A DNA stretch of 64,000 bases from Advenella kashmirensis WT001 (GTDB lineage Bacteria; Pseudomonadota; Gammaproteobacteria; Burkholderiales; Burkholderiaceae_B): contig NC_017964.1 of assembly GCF_000219915.2 (NCBI RefSeq), positions 3,100,001 to 3,164,000 on the forward strand. The letters run 5' to 3'. This document shows, in pieces, positions 26,951-36,711 of the stretch. The notes below the pieces were generated by a model. The model had not been told where the DNA came from. It did no database searches and was given only the letters and a program-made list of their open reading frames with translations. Position 1 is the first letter of the stretch, and each line of letters starts with the position of its first letter. The position numbers were made by a program, and so were the translations under genes.

Positions 26951-27505
26951 ATGGCGCAACACAGCGATACCGAGCATCTCGATCTTCTTCTGGCAGTCGC
27001 CCGCAAGGACCGGCAGGCATTTGAAATCCTGTACTTGCGGGTGTCACCGCGCCTGTACGCGGTCGCCCTGCGCATGCTAAAGCGACCCGAGCTGGCCGAG
27101 GAGCTATTACAGGATGTGTTTATCACCGTCTGGAATCAGGCCGGCAATTACAATAGCCAATACAGCGCACCACTAACATGGATGACCAACATTGTCCGCA
27201 ATCGCGCTATTGATCGCCTCAGAGTAATGGAACCGGCCGGTACTGAGTCTGGCAATGAAGATCTCGCACTGTTGCAGGATACCGACCTGGGCCCGGCTGC
27301 CCGCTACGAACAAGTCAGATCATCAAAAAAACTGGATGACTGCATGAAGCAACTATCGGCCGAGCAGCGCCAGAGCATTTTCCTTGCCTACTACCATAGC
27401 CTGTCCCATGCTGCGATTGCAAAACAAATAGCACAACCTTTAGGAACCACAAAAAGCTGGATCAGACGCGGTCTTGCCCAGTTAAAAGGGTGTTTGCAAT
27501 TATGA
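26951..27505 (+). CDS. ECF RNA polymerase sigma factor, SigK/RpoE-like
   Basis: A 184-residue extracytoplasmic-function sigma factor. Region 2 is at residues 10-80 (FEILYLRVSPRLYAVALRML, then LAEELLQDVFITVWNQA, the -10 recognition zone). Region 4 is at about 120-175, with LSHAAIAKQIAQPLGTTKSW as recognition helix. The start at ATG 26951 (MAQHSDTEHLD) is preferred because AGGAAGG lies upstream and the family begins there; an in-frame ATG at 26858 would add 31 unrelated residues. The stop overlaps the anti-sigma start (ATGA, 27502-27505). Confidence 0.9.
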   Translation: MAQHSDTEHLDLLLAVARKDRQAFEILYLRVSPRLYAVALRMLKRPELAEELLQDVFITVWNQAGNYNSQYSAPLTWMTNIVRNRAIDRLRVMEPAGTESGNEDLALLQDTDLGPAARYEQVRSSKKLDDCMKQLSAEQRQSIFLAYYHSLSHAAIAKQIAQPLGTTKSWIRRGLAQLKGCLQL

Positions 27506-28281
27506 ACGAATTCAAACCCAGGGATCTTCTGGCTGCAGAATACGTGCTGGGTACCCTGCGCGGCGGCGCTCGTCGGCGGTTTGAACACCGCCTGCAACAA
27601 GAGCCGATGCTGGCGCGGGAAGTGGCGGGCTGGCAGCAAGCCTTTGCACAATTAGATTTGCACGATGCACCGATCCAGCCACCCGAGCGTGTCTGGCAAG
27701 CGATCAGCAATAGTATCTCGCCCCAGGCCGATGATCACACCCAGGCTGAAACCGGCGCAGCCAATCATGATCAGTTTGCGGCGAGTTTCAAGAGATCGGA
27801 CCCGGTCCGCGTCCCCGCGTACCGAAGAGCAGGTCTATGGCAACTGACATCAGCAGCCCTGGCCGCGTGTCTGGTTATTGCTCTGCTTTGGCCCGTTTCG
27901 ACGGTTCATAAAGATGTGTCTTCATCGGTTCAGCCAATCGCAATCCTGTCTCCCACCTCACCCGATTCGGCAGCTCATCTGATTGCCGGCTACGATGCAC
28001 GCCAGCGAACACTGGTGTTCACCCCACTGAACGTAGTGGCGCCAGATTCGCAACACAGTCTGCAGTTGTGGCGCATAGGTGCCGACAAAAAACCTGTTTC
28101 GCTGGGTCTGTTAAATCGCTCAGGCGCGACGCAGTTCAGCGCAGAGCAACTGCCGGCGCTCGACGGGATCACGCTAGCTGTTAGTCTTGAACCGGCGGCA
28201 GGCTCACCAACCGGTCAACCTACCGGACGCGTGCTGTATGCGGGTGTCGTTACCATCGCCTTAAATAATCCAGAGAAATAA
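27502..28281 (+). CDS. Anti-sigma factor, RskA-like
   Basis: A 259-residue single-pass membrane anti-sigma factor. The N-terminal cytoplasmic part (residues 1-95, with PRDLLAAEYVLGTLRGGARR, the anti-sigma zinc-less domain of RskA/RsmA type) should bind the sigma factor. One membrane segment, around LTSAALAACLVIALLWPVST, is followed by a periplasmic RskA C-terminal domain (LQLWRIGADKKPVSLGLL). Translation is coupled to the sigma gene by ATGA. Release of the sigma factor probably needs regulated proteolysis or redox change, as in SigK/RskA; that part is inferred. Confidence 0.88.
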   Translation: MNEFKPRDLLAAEYVLGTLRGGARRRFEHRLQQEPMLAREVAGWQQAFAQLDLHDAPIQPPERVWQAISNSISPQADDHTQAETGAANHDQFAASFKRSDPVRVPAYRRAGLWQLTSAALAACLVIALLWPVSTVHKDVSSSVQPIAILSPTSPDSAAHLIAGYDARQRTLVFTPLNVVAPDSQHSLQLWRIGADKKPVSLGLLNRSGATQFSAEQLPALDGITLAVSLEPAAGSPTGQPTGRVLYAGVVTIALNNPEK

Positions 28282-28439
28282 ATATATAGCCTGATTTTAT
28301 TTGGATTGCCGCTAGCGCGGGTGACGACCCCTCCGGCAGCAAGGTTACCGTAGCCGCACCACTGCAAGCATCTTTAAAATAAGAATGGTGCCGTTTGGCT
28401 TTTATTGGCCTGCGGCGTAAGATAACCCTTTCATAATCA

Positions 28440-29689
28440 ATGTCGTCACCCGACGACTATTTAATCATGGCCTCGAATCCTTCTACGCTTCCATCCCCTG
28501 CGCGATCGCAGATCAACCTGATTCCCGCCGCAGTATCGGCTGCGCTGATCGTACTGGGTCTTATTTATCTGAATGGTGCCGTCAGTGGTCGGCAAGCCGC
28601 GTTGTGGATCGTTGGCATCCTTCTGGGCGCCACGCTGTATCACAGCGCCTTTGGTTTCACATCGTCCTGGCGCGTTTTTATTTCAGATCGGCGCGGCGCC
28701 GGACTGCGCGCGCAGATGCTCATGCTGGCGTTCGGCTGCCTGCTGTTTTTTCCCGTACTGGGCAATGGCACGTTGTGGGGGCAAAGCGTCAGTGGATTTG
28801 TTAGCCCGGTCGGCACCTCGGTATTGGTCGGCGCCTTTATTTTCGGAATCGGTATGCAAATGGGCGGCGGCTGCGCCTCCGGCACCCTTTATACCGTTGG
28901 CGGTGGCAGCACACGCATGATTATTACGCTGGTCGGTTTCATTATCGGTTCAGTCATTGGCGCAGCCATCTGCCCTGGTGGGCCAGCAGCCGTCGTTCGC
29001 GCCGTACTCCATCGTGCTGGAATGGGGCGCCCCTACCGCATTGCTCAGCAGCTTCGTGTTGTTTCTGGGTATTGCCCTATTCACCGTCTGGGCTGAAAAG
29101 CGTCGCCATGGGACGTTGATTTCGTCTGCCGTCAGCGCCGGCAAGGCGGGCGGCTGGGGGCGGCTGCTTTCCGGCCCGTGGCCGCTGGTGATCGGCTCGG
29201 TTGTGCTGGTCTTGCTCAACTTCGCTACCCTGGCATTGGCCGGGCGCCTTGGGGCATTACCTCTGCCTTCGCCTTATGGGGCTCGAAAATATTGATGGCC
29301 GTTGGCTATGACGTCAGCGGCTGGGGCTTCTGGCAAGGGCCAGCCGCTGCGTCCCTGGCTGCCCCTATACGCAATGACATTACCAGTGTCATGGATATCG
29401 GAATCATCCTGGGCGCATTGCTGGCGGCCAGTCTGGCTGGAAAATTCGCCCCGGTCTGGAAATTGCCCGCACGTTCTGTGCTGGCAGCGATCATTGGCGG
29501 GCTGCTATTGGGCTATGGCGCGCGCCTGGCTTTCGGTTGCAATATCGGCGCCTATTTCAGCGGCATTCTCTCCGGCAGCTGCATGGCTGGCTGTGGCTGG
29601 TCGCGGCCTTTGCCGGCAACGTGATTGGCACCAGAATCCGTCCATTTTTCGGGCTCGCGGTAGAAAAAACAGTGCAAACTGCCTGCTAA
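28440..29689 (+). CDS. YedE/YeeE-type sulfur-compound transporter (about four frameshifts)
   Basis: Integral membrane protein of roughly 400 residues, of the YeeE/YedE family (thiosulfate or selenium-related transport). It has about nine hydrophobic spans. The cysteine motifs GMQMGGGCASGTLYTVGGG and GARLAFGCNIGAYFSGI are the paired motifs that pass sulfur substrate in YeeE. The frame breaks near 28966, 28985, 29247 and 29580. Each needs one added base; the corrected sequence passes through GAAHLPWW and SGILSGSLHGWLW, both family-like, to the stop at 29687-29689. Start uncertain: ATG 28440 or 28467, neither with a good ribosome site. Confidence 0.83.
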
Positions 29690-29748
29690 TGAAAATAATG
29701 TGATTTATGTTAGATCGGCGTAAGACTTAACAAAAATCCACAATTGCT

Positions 29749-29785
29749 AAGACGTGACAATGTTAATATTGTTACGTCTTTTTCA
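29749..29785 (+). terminator. Rho-independent terminator after yedE
   Basis: AAGACGTGACAAT (29749-29761) pairs with ATTGTTACGTCTT (29768-29780) with one mismatch, a GTTAAT loop and a T-run following. Confidence 0.7.
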
Positions 29786-29842
29786 TTTTAAGACAGGGCA
29801 CGCGGAATCTTTGAAGCCTGGATCCCTGAGGCAGGATCTTTT

Positions 29843-29962
29843 ATGCCAATTTCGCGCAATAAAAAGAATCTATCCAGTGTGTCGCTAGCGGCAATTAGCA
29901 AAACTCAAAACTGGGTGCTGGCACTGGATGAGCAAACCGACTTTGCAAGGCATACAAAATGA
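29843..29962 (+). CDS. Small ORF, 39 residues, coupled to the lipoprotein gene
   Basis: ATG at 29843 with AGGA seven bases upstream. Encodes 39 residues beginning MPISRNKKNLSSVSLAAIS and ending ARHTK, basic at both ends. Its TGA overlaps the next ATG as ATGA at 29959-29962, the arrangement of a translationally coupled pair. No known family. It may be a short protein or a leader peptide that sets translation of the lipoprotein. Confidence 0.42.
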   Translation: MPISRNKKNLSSVSLAAISKTQNWVLALDEQTDFARHTK

Positions 29963-30459
29963 ACTCCATTTCTTCATTACTTGTCTTATGTTGCCTGATC
30001 CTCCCGATCGCCGCATGTACTCAGTTCGCTAGCGCAGGCGCCAATTCGCAGGCCGGTGTTTCCGGAATACCCCAGCCCGAACCCGGCACATTTACAGAAG
30101 GCGACTCATCGGCAGGCAGCATCAGCCCACCCACTTCTGCATTCACTGCTTTTGGCAGCAAACCTGTCGCCTGGCGCGCCATCGTTGACGGACCGCTATT
30201 GCAGATAGAGCGGTCTGCGACCGAACTGGTAACGCTCACGGCAGAACGGTATGACTACCAAGGTAGCATCAATGTCATTGCGACAGACTATTCCGTCAAA
30301 CAGCAAAACAGACGCCGTAAAAACAATGTCAATCTGACCATCAACAGAACACCGTGTACCAACACGCGCAGCACCTATGATCTGAGCGCCACACTATTTT
30401 ATAAGAACCGGCGATACACCGGTTGCGCCGTCCTCGGCGCACCTGTCACAGAACAGTGA
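29959..30459 (+). CDS. Predicted lipoprotein, COG3650-like
   Basis: A 166-residue protein with an N-terminal hydrophobic segment and a lipobox ending IAAC at residues 17-20, so it is probably lipidated on Cys20. The mature part has a 40-residue Ser/Pro/Gly-rich linker and then a small beta domain: FTAFGSKPVAWRAIVDG, LTINRTPCTNTRSTYDLSA, KNRRYTGCAVLG. Two cysteines near the end may form a disulfide. This pattern resembles a family of small envelope proteins (COG3650); function unknown. It is preceded by the coupled 39-residue ORF. Confidence 0.7.
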   Translation: MNSISSLLVLCCLILPIAACTQFASAGANSQAGVSGIPQPEPGTFTEGDSSAGSISPPTSAFTAFGSKPVAWRAIVDGPLLQIERSATELVTLTAERYDYQGSINVIATDYSVKQQNRRRKNNVNLTINRTPCTNTRSTYDLSATLFYKNRRYTGCAVLGAPVTEQ

Positions 30460-30519
30460 TACACGGCGATGGCGCTTGATCCGCGCCCGCGCTCCAGCCC
30501 AGTGGTCGCTGAAAACACT

Positions 30520-30544
30520 GAAGCCGGACGGTAAATCCGGCTTC
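30520..30544. terminator. Hairpin between convergent genes
   Basis: GAAGCCGGA (30520-30528) pairs exactly with TCCGGCTTC (30536-30544). It lies between the lipoprotein gene and the convergent OmpA-like gene; the following T content is weak. Confidence 0.6.
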
Positions 30545-30676
30545 GTTCTATTGCTGATTGAAGACTTCGCCTTGATGTGTACTGCCATCACACATCGTGT
30601 CCGACCTGAACATACGCTCGGGGCAGCGCAGATTTATCACAAACACATCTGAAATAAACCTTGGCTCACGCGGTGA

Positions 30677-33432
30677 TTACTGCTGTTCTTGGATCTCCAC
30701 GCGGCGGTTTTTCGCACGCCCCGCTTCAGTGGTGTTGTCGGCCACCGGCGCTGTGTGCCCTGTCCTTCAGTCTGGATCTGCCGTGCCTGCACGCCACGCA
30801 GGATCAAATAGGCTTTGACCGATTCAGCCCGACGTTTCGACAACGCTTCATTACCCGGCTCGCTACCGGATTCATCGGCGAACCCAACCAGTCGCACTGA
30901 TTTTCCACTCTCTATCAATTGCTGCGCATACTGGTCAAGACCATCATGGAAACGGCTGTCGACCTGTGCGCTGCCAGATGCAAATTGCACCTGGGGCGGC
31001 GCTGCCGATGCAGCGGCTGCATCAGGTGCCGCGACGCGGGCTGGCGCGGCAACCTCGACCTGATTCTCCACCTGAATATCGGCACCGACCAGATTCTGAA
31101 CCTTGGTAGTCAACGCCTCTTTTTCCTCACTGGACGATACTTGTCCGGTCAAGGTCAGGACCTCCTGCTTAAGACTGACATTCACATCGTGATAGCCGCG
31201 AAGCAGACTAAGCAGGCCCGAATAGTCATCGAACTTCGACGCCAGCGTCTGGCTATCCACTTGCAGTTCATCTTCTATCTTGCTATGGCCATCGACAAAT
31301 TTGGCCGCATTCAGGATGCGATTGCGTGCCGACTCATCACGCACGGTTCCGCGGATCCGGAGCGCATCGCCGTCACGTTCAAGCTCAACCTGCGCCGCGA
31401 CACCGCTCTGGCCACTGCCGGTCGCTGAATCTGCAGCAACGGGAGGTTGACCAGCACTGTCGGCTGCGGTTGCGTTGCTATCGGTCTGCGTTGCACCAGC
31501 GCTTGCAGAGTCATCCTGCCCCGTTGCCCCAAATGTCGTGGTTTTACCAGAAGATGCGGTGGTCGTTGAAGAAGGTGCAACCCCATCGCTGGCTGGCGCG
31601 GTGCCGGACTGAGTATCGGCCGCTTGATCAGCCTTTGTTTCTTGTGGCTGCGCCGGTTCGGGCTGGCTGGCAGATGAATCGGATGCGGCAAAGGTCGTGG
31701 TTTTGCCGGCGGCACCCGCCTGTTCAGGTGTTGATGTAGCAGGCGGTTTGTCTGCAAGTGGCGCAGGTTCAGCAAAAGTTGTGGTCTTGCCCGGTGCTGC
31801 AGTGTCTGCTGCAGGGGTGTCGGTTGTCGCGCTGTCTGCTGCCGTATTGGCGGTTGCGGCACTGCTTGACCCGGTTTGTTCAGCAGTTGCGCTGGATACG
31901 TCCGGCGCAGTGCTGGTCGCTGTGGCCCCTTCTGCTGCGGGCGCTGGCATCTGATCAGCCTGCTTACTGTCTGTGTCTGTCGCTGCTGGTTTTGTATTGT
32001 CTGTACTGGCCTGTTCCGCAGGCGATGGGGCTTTTTGCTCGGTCGCCTTGTCAGCCACGGCATTGGCGGCATCTGTACTTACGGTATCTGTACTCGCCGC
32101 AGCGGCTGTTGCATCAGACTGCGCTTCGGGCTCCATGGTGTCACTGGCCTGGCCGTAAGTCGGGCCAGCAGTTTGGCCGTCATTCGCGTCATTCGTCGAA
32201 TCACTATTCGATGTATCGGCGGCAGGTTCGGGTGCAGCCGTTGCTGAGGTTTCCGGCTGAGTGCTATCTGCCGCCGGTGCGTCCGGCTGTCCGCTCGCAG
32301 ATGCGGACTGCTCACTGTCAGGCTTCTCGCCTGCTGGCGGGACTGTCTCTGTGTTCTGTTTGCTCTCTGTGGTTTCTGCAGGAGCCGTGGCTGCAGGCGC
32401 AACCGCGGTTGCTGGTGTGTCAGCGCCCTTGGTCTGCGCGCTTTCCGGTTTTGCGCTGTCTGCCTGCGCACTGTCTGTTTGCGCGCTTTCGGCAGCGGGT
32501 GCATCTGCTACGCCGGCAGATTGTGGCGAAGCCGGTTCAGGGAAATTGGCAGAAGGCGCTGTAGCGTCCCCCGGCTCCGCCTTGTCATTATTGCCGGGGG
32601 TTGCAGCGGGAGCCGTTGCTGCATCGGATGCCGGCGCATCGGTTGCTGACTGCTGCTGGTCTGCCGGTTTGGCATTTTCAGTCGTTGTCGTATCCGATTG
32701 GGTGCAGCTCTTAATCCAGGCGGCACCGGCCAGCACCACAGCCAGCGTCAGCACCCATTTGAACCAGCCATTTGCGGGTTTTTCGTGTGTTGTTACACCC
32801 TGCGCCGACCCGTTCTTGCCGTTTTGTGACGTAGCAGCAGTATTGGCGTCTGCCGCGGCTAGCGCATCGCGTCCGAACAGGCCTTCCAGGCTGTCCTGGC
32901 CAAGCGCAGCAAGCGCCGGCGCATCCAGTTGGGCAGCCACGTGCGGCGCCTGGGTGGCGAACAACACTGGCAGGCTTTGCGCCGGCTCACTTTCAGTTGT
33001 GATATTGTTTTTCAAAAAGGAAAGCACAAACGGCACAACAATAGACAACAGCGATCCAACCGCTTTGGTATCCAGGCCGGTTGCTACTTCCAGATGAGCA
33101 GTGACCGCTTCCTGCTGCTGTCCGAGTATGATTGCCTGTTCGCTTTCGCCCAGCGTCACGATCTGTGCGAACTGATCGTTGGTTAGGACGGTTGGCGACA
33201 AGGCACTGGAGGTCAGGCTTGTCTGGGTCTGGCTGTCTCGAATATGAGCCGCCAGGGCTTGCGCGCCTTCGGGCTTGCCTGCCTGCTGTGCCATCGCACC
33301 GATCACCAGCGCAACCGCCTTGTCGTAGGCAGTGGTCGCCTGCGGGCGGGAAATATCCAGATAATCGGAAACCTGTGCAATCAGGCTGTCACGAATCGGG
33401 CCATTAAAGAACTGACTGAAATCGACACTCAT
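30677..33432 (-). CDS. Large DUF937-BON-OmpA envelope protein with low-complexity linker (one frameshift)
   Basis: About 919 residues in an unusual layout: an N-terminal YidB/DUF937-like domain (1-190), one membrane helix at about 223-241, and a 430-residue Ala/Thr/Ser/Asp/Glu/Gln/Pro linker. BON-like repeats follow (677-795), then a C-terminal OmpA peptidoglycan-binding domain (about 815-918, VQFASGSAQVDS and GFADESGSEPGNEALSKRRA). The linker contains GKTTTF three times. Near the end the frame breaks at the CCC run 30758-30760. Adding one base restores the standard OmpA end (PVADNTTEAGRAKNRRVEI) and the stop at 30677-30679. It likely spans from inner membrane to cell wall. Confidence 0.88.
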
Positions 33433-33648
33433 GGAATCCTCATACCTTTACTGGAACTGAACGGGGCCGCTAGCCGGGCGCTTGCGGTTCCATAGTATCA
33501 CTTTATTCAGCGTCAATTAAGCATGTTGGCTTGGCCCTGCAGGACAGGCCGCGCAAGACCCGGCACAGGCCTTTCGTCTACCTGCAGGCATCCCTGCAAA
33601 AAATGCGCTCAGGACCCGCGCCGAATCATCGAAAATGAACTGTCGGCC

Positions 33649-34548
33649 TTAGCCGTCGGCGCGCGCGGCCTTCTGCCGGTGATAACGCTGCGTTCCGGCA
33701 TGAAGCACCCGATCACCCGGCAGAATCTGATCCGGTGTATAAGTGGATTGATCGATGATGCGTGCATAGATCGGATCGAAATCAATCTGCGCCAGTTCGA
33801 AAAGATCATCCAGCTCGTTGATCACAAAATAGCTTTTCTGCAGATCATCAATACGATAGTCCGTCCGCATGACCCGTTCCAGATCAAAGCCGATGCGGTT
33901 GGGCGAGTCATCTTGCAGACAGTACTGGCTTTCGGTAAATGAAGAACTGATACCTGCGCCATAGATGCGTATGCCGTCCTTTTGCTGGACCAGGCCGAAC
34001 TCGATGGTGTACCAGTACAACCTGGAAATGAAAGGCAGAATGCCGCGCTCGAGCGCTTTTAACCCACCCTGGCCGTAGGCCTGCATGAAATCGGCAATGG
34101 CCGGGTTCATCAACATGGGCGCGTGCCCGAAAACGTCATGAAAGACATCGGGCTCCTGCAAGTAATCCAGCTTGTCTTTTGAGCGAATGAACTGGCCTGC
34201 CGGAAAGCGACGATTGGCAATATGGGTGAAAAACACGTCATCGGGCACCAGGCCGGGCACAGCCACGATCTGCCAGCCGGTATGCTGCATCAGCAGATCG
34301 TTCACTCGACGAAAATCGGGAATTTCATCTGCGGTAATGGGCATTTGCTTCATGCAGTCCAGATACTGGTCGCACACACGCCCGGGCAGCAATTTGCTTT
34401 GCCGCTCATAAAGCGTTTTCCAGACGCCATGTTCCTCTTGCGTATAGGCTTCCCAGTTCTGATCAATGGTCCAGTCGGCCGATGGCGCCACCGCCTGCGG
34501 ATCGGCGCAGCCATGTTTCTCGACGGAGTTCAAATTTAGCGTTTCCAT
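33649..34548 (-). CDS. phhA: Phenylalanine 4-monooxygenase
   Basis: Iron- and tetrahydrobiopterin-dependent enzyme that converts phenylalanine to tyrosine. The 299-residue protein has the iron ligands in VFHDVFGHAPML (two histidines) and YTIEFGL (glutamate), as in bacterial PhhA. The start at 34548 (METLNLNSVEKHG) is preferred to the upstream in-frame reading because GGAG lies eight bases before it. The cofactor-recycling enzyme PhhB is encoded 309 bases upstream on the same strand. Confidence 0.95.
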   Translation of the reverse strand: METLNLNSVEKHGCADPQAVAPSADWTIDQNWEAYTQEEHGVWKTLYERQSKLLPGRVCDQYLDCMKQMPITADEIPDFRRVNDLLMQHTGWQIVAVPGLVPDDVFFTHIANRRFPAGQFIRSKDKLDYLQEPDVFHDVFGHAPMLMNPAIADFMQAYGQGGLKALERGILPFISRLYWYTIEFGLVQQKDGIRIYGAGISSSFTESQYCLQDDSPNRIGFDLERVMRTDYRIDDLQKSYFVINELDDLFELAQIDFDPIYARIIDQSTYTPDQILPGDRVLHAGTQRYHRQKAARADG

Positions 34549-34857
34549 AAGGTGTCTCCAGATGTCACTATTATTTGGAAACAATATCACGCACAGAAAA
34601 TCAGGGTGAATTCATGCCGAACTTTGGCAAATAACGCAATAATTTATTTTTTCTTGCTATTTTTATAGCATTTATTTTATTTTCTATTTCGAAATAAGAT
34701 CGTGCAATACAGAAAATGCCAAGCCGACAGCCAGATCCCGTCTGCCTCGTGTAGATCAGGTGGCAATCCATGCCGCACCCTGCCGGGAACCTGCTCAGGC
34801 TCGTCATCTCTGGCGACTGGCGCAACTCGTGCATCTATCGAGCACGGGCAGCCACTG
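34549..34857. other. AT-rich gap between phhB and phhA, 309 bases
   Basis: No gene. The segment 34600-34700 is strongly AT-rich and contains the hairpin TGCTAT-TTTT-ATAGCA (34655-34670) and the palindrome TATTTCGAAATA (34685-34696). It probably holds the phhA promoter; I do not see a clear TyrR/PhhR-type box. Confidence 0.5.
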
Positions 34858-35139
34858 TCAGAGTGCGTCTATTGCCTGAGCCAGCTTGACGTCTCTTTCG
34901 GTCAGGCCATCGGCGTCATGTGTCGTCAGGCGGATGTCCACCTTGTTATATACATTGCTCCATTCCGGATGGTGATTGGCCTGCTCGGCCAGCAAAGCGA
35001 CTTTTGTCATGAAGCCAAAGGCCTGGACAAACGAGTCAAATTTAAAATGCCGACGCAATGCTTTACCATCTTCATCCAGCCCCCACCCATCGAGCGAGGC
35101 CAGCGCAATACCAATATCTGCGTCATTCAATGGTGTCAT
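34858..35139 (-). CDS. phhB: Pterin-4a-carbinolamine dehydratase
   Basis: A 93-residue enzyme that dehydrates 4a-hydroxy-tetrahydrobiopterin so that PhhA can turn over. The active-site segment [20 protein letters not shown], with its paired histidines, and the C-terminal [17 protein letters not shown] are diagnostic. The ATG at 35139 has AGGAG upstream; longer readings lack support. Upstream of phhA on the same strand. Confidence 0.95.
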   Translation of the reverse strand: MTPLNDADIGIALASLDGWGLDEDGKALRRHFKFDSFVQAFGFMTKVALLAEQANHHPEWSNVYNKVDIRLTTHDADGLTERDVKLAQAIDAL

Positions 35140-35419
35140 CACAAACTCCTGTGGCCATCTGTATCGTGATGGCTTGATCGTTGATAATCTGTATTTTCTA
35201 TAGTAATGCAAAGCGCCGGTTGCAACAAGAAACCGGGGCGCCCTGATGCAACCCACCTTCAACTGCCATTTTCAACGCCAATTTTCGACTCCCAACAGCC
35301 CTTGCCTGCATCCCATTCGCAATCCCACTTTCTTGCAGGCATGATGCCTGGTGCTGCCCCGGGTCGCGCGACTGACGTTATTATCAATAGGAACGTAATG
35401 ATGCAAAGGAACACAGATC

Positions 35420-36043
35420 ATGGATGAACAAGTTCTGGGAGCGATGCAAAAGTGGCCCAATGTGCCGGCAGTATATGGCTGGCTCTCGCTTAATGCCCAC
35501 GGCGACTGGCTGCTGCATACCCAAGGTGGCGCACGCGAAGGCCAAAGCGGCGAGAAAATCGCCAATGCACAGATCCGCCACTTCATGAACCGCAACTACG
35601 CGGCCAATGAGGCCGGCGAATGGTTCTTCCAGAACGGCCCGCAACGGGTGTATGTCGATCTTGCCTGCGCACCCTATATTGTCCGCCTGGCTGACGATAT
35701 GCAAACGCTCCTTACCCATAACGAATTGCCCGTCACGCGGGTCAGCCAATGGTTGCTGGACGCAGAAGGCCGACTGTATATGCAGACCGAACACGGCGCA
35801 GCAATGCTGGCAGGACGTGACATGGGCCTGCTGAGCACTCGTCTGCAGGTCATGCCCGGGACGGCGGGCACGCCAGCGGCAGCAACACCGCTGGACCAGA
35901 ACCATTTGCAAGCACTGCACGAGGGCAGCATCTTGCTAGTGTCGCTGGATGGCGCAAGCGATTGGACTGCGCCCATGCAATGGCTGGAAAACGCGCTCAT
36001 TCCGGCGCGACTGGGCTTTGTTCGAGAGCCGGCAGCCAGCTGA
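35420..36043 (+). CDS. Conserved hypothetical protein, 207 residues
   Basis: Soluble protein resembling uncharacterised beta-proteobacterial proteins that begin with a KWPNVPxxYGWL motif (here KWPNVPAVYGWLSL). Other visible conserved-looking parts are IRHFMNRNYAANEAGEWFFQ, NGPQRVYVDL and YIVRLAD. No signal peptide, membrane segment or catalytic motif stands out. The ATG at 35420 fits the family start. It precedes the Nudix gene by 69 bases and may be co-transcribed. I do not assign a function. Confidence 0.72.
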   Translation: MDEQVLGAMQKWPNVPAVYGWLSLNAHGDWLLHTQGGAREGQSGEKIANAQIRHFMNRNYAANEAGEWFFQNGPQRVYVDLACAPYIVRLADDMQTLLTHNELPVTRVSQWLLDAEGRLYMQTEHGAAMLAGRDMGLLSTRLQVMPGTAGTPAAATPLDQNHLQALHEGSILLVSLDGASDWTAPMQWLENALIPARLGFVREPAAS

Positions 36044-36112
36044 TGCTTTTTGCCAATAACCGGGCATTATTGTTTACACTATGCCTGAATTCACCGCAAC
36101 AGAAAAAACACC

Positions 36113-36684
36113 ATGACGTTACCCAGCGCTTTGCACTATTTTCCTGCCCCTACGACCCAGGCTTTCTGCAGCCAGTGTGGCAACCCGCTGACGCGTCTGG
36201 TCCCGCCTGATGATAATCGCGAACGCGACGTCTGCAATCATTGCGGCGCCGTCCATTATCGTAACCCGCTGATTGTCGTGGGCACCGTTCCTATCTGGAA
36301 CGATCAGATCCTGCTGTGTCGCCGGGCCATTGAGCCTCGTTACGACACCTGGACCCTGCCAGCCGGCTTTATGGAACTGTCCGAGACGACCAGCCAGGGG
36401 CCTTGCGCGAGACCGATGAGGAAGCCGGGGCGGATATCAGCCTGGGCAACCTGTTTACGGTCCTGGACGTGCCACGCGTCAATCAGGTGCATATGTATTT
36501 TCTGGCAACGGTCACAAGCGAACGCCTGGACCCCGGGCCCGAATCACTCGAAGCCCGGTTTTTCAACCTGGATGAAATACCCTGGGATGAGCTGTCTTTT
36601 CGCACCGTTTCTCATACCCTGAAGGCCTACCTGCAGGACCGGGCCAGCGGCGTATTTACCACGCATTATCACAGCATCGAATAA
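36113..36684 (+). CDS. Nudix hydrolase with zinc ribbon (one frameshift)
   Basis: Pyrophosphohydrolase of about 190 residues. A zinc ribbon is at residues 20-45 (CSQCG ... CNHCG), followed by the Nudix box in GFMELSE...LRETDEEAG. The box is split by a missing G in the GGGG run at 36397-36400; with it restored the motif reads G-x5-E-x7-RETDEEAG, as required for catalysis. Layout resembles zinc-ribbon NADH-pyrophosphatase relatives, though shorter. Start ATG 36113. The aat gene follows 27 bases later. Confidence 0.87.
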
Positions 36685-36711
36685 GCAGTTGCACCCGGGT
36701 TCTTCGCCACC

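Noticed and set aside
31311..32564. Long frames on both strands within the OmpA-like gene
   Set aside because: They come from the repetitive codon pattern of the Ala/Thr/Ser-rich linker and have Arg/Gln/Leu-rich, non-protein-like composition.
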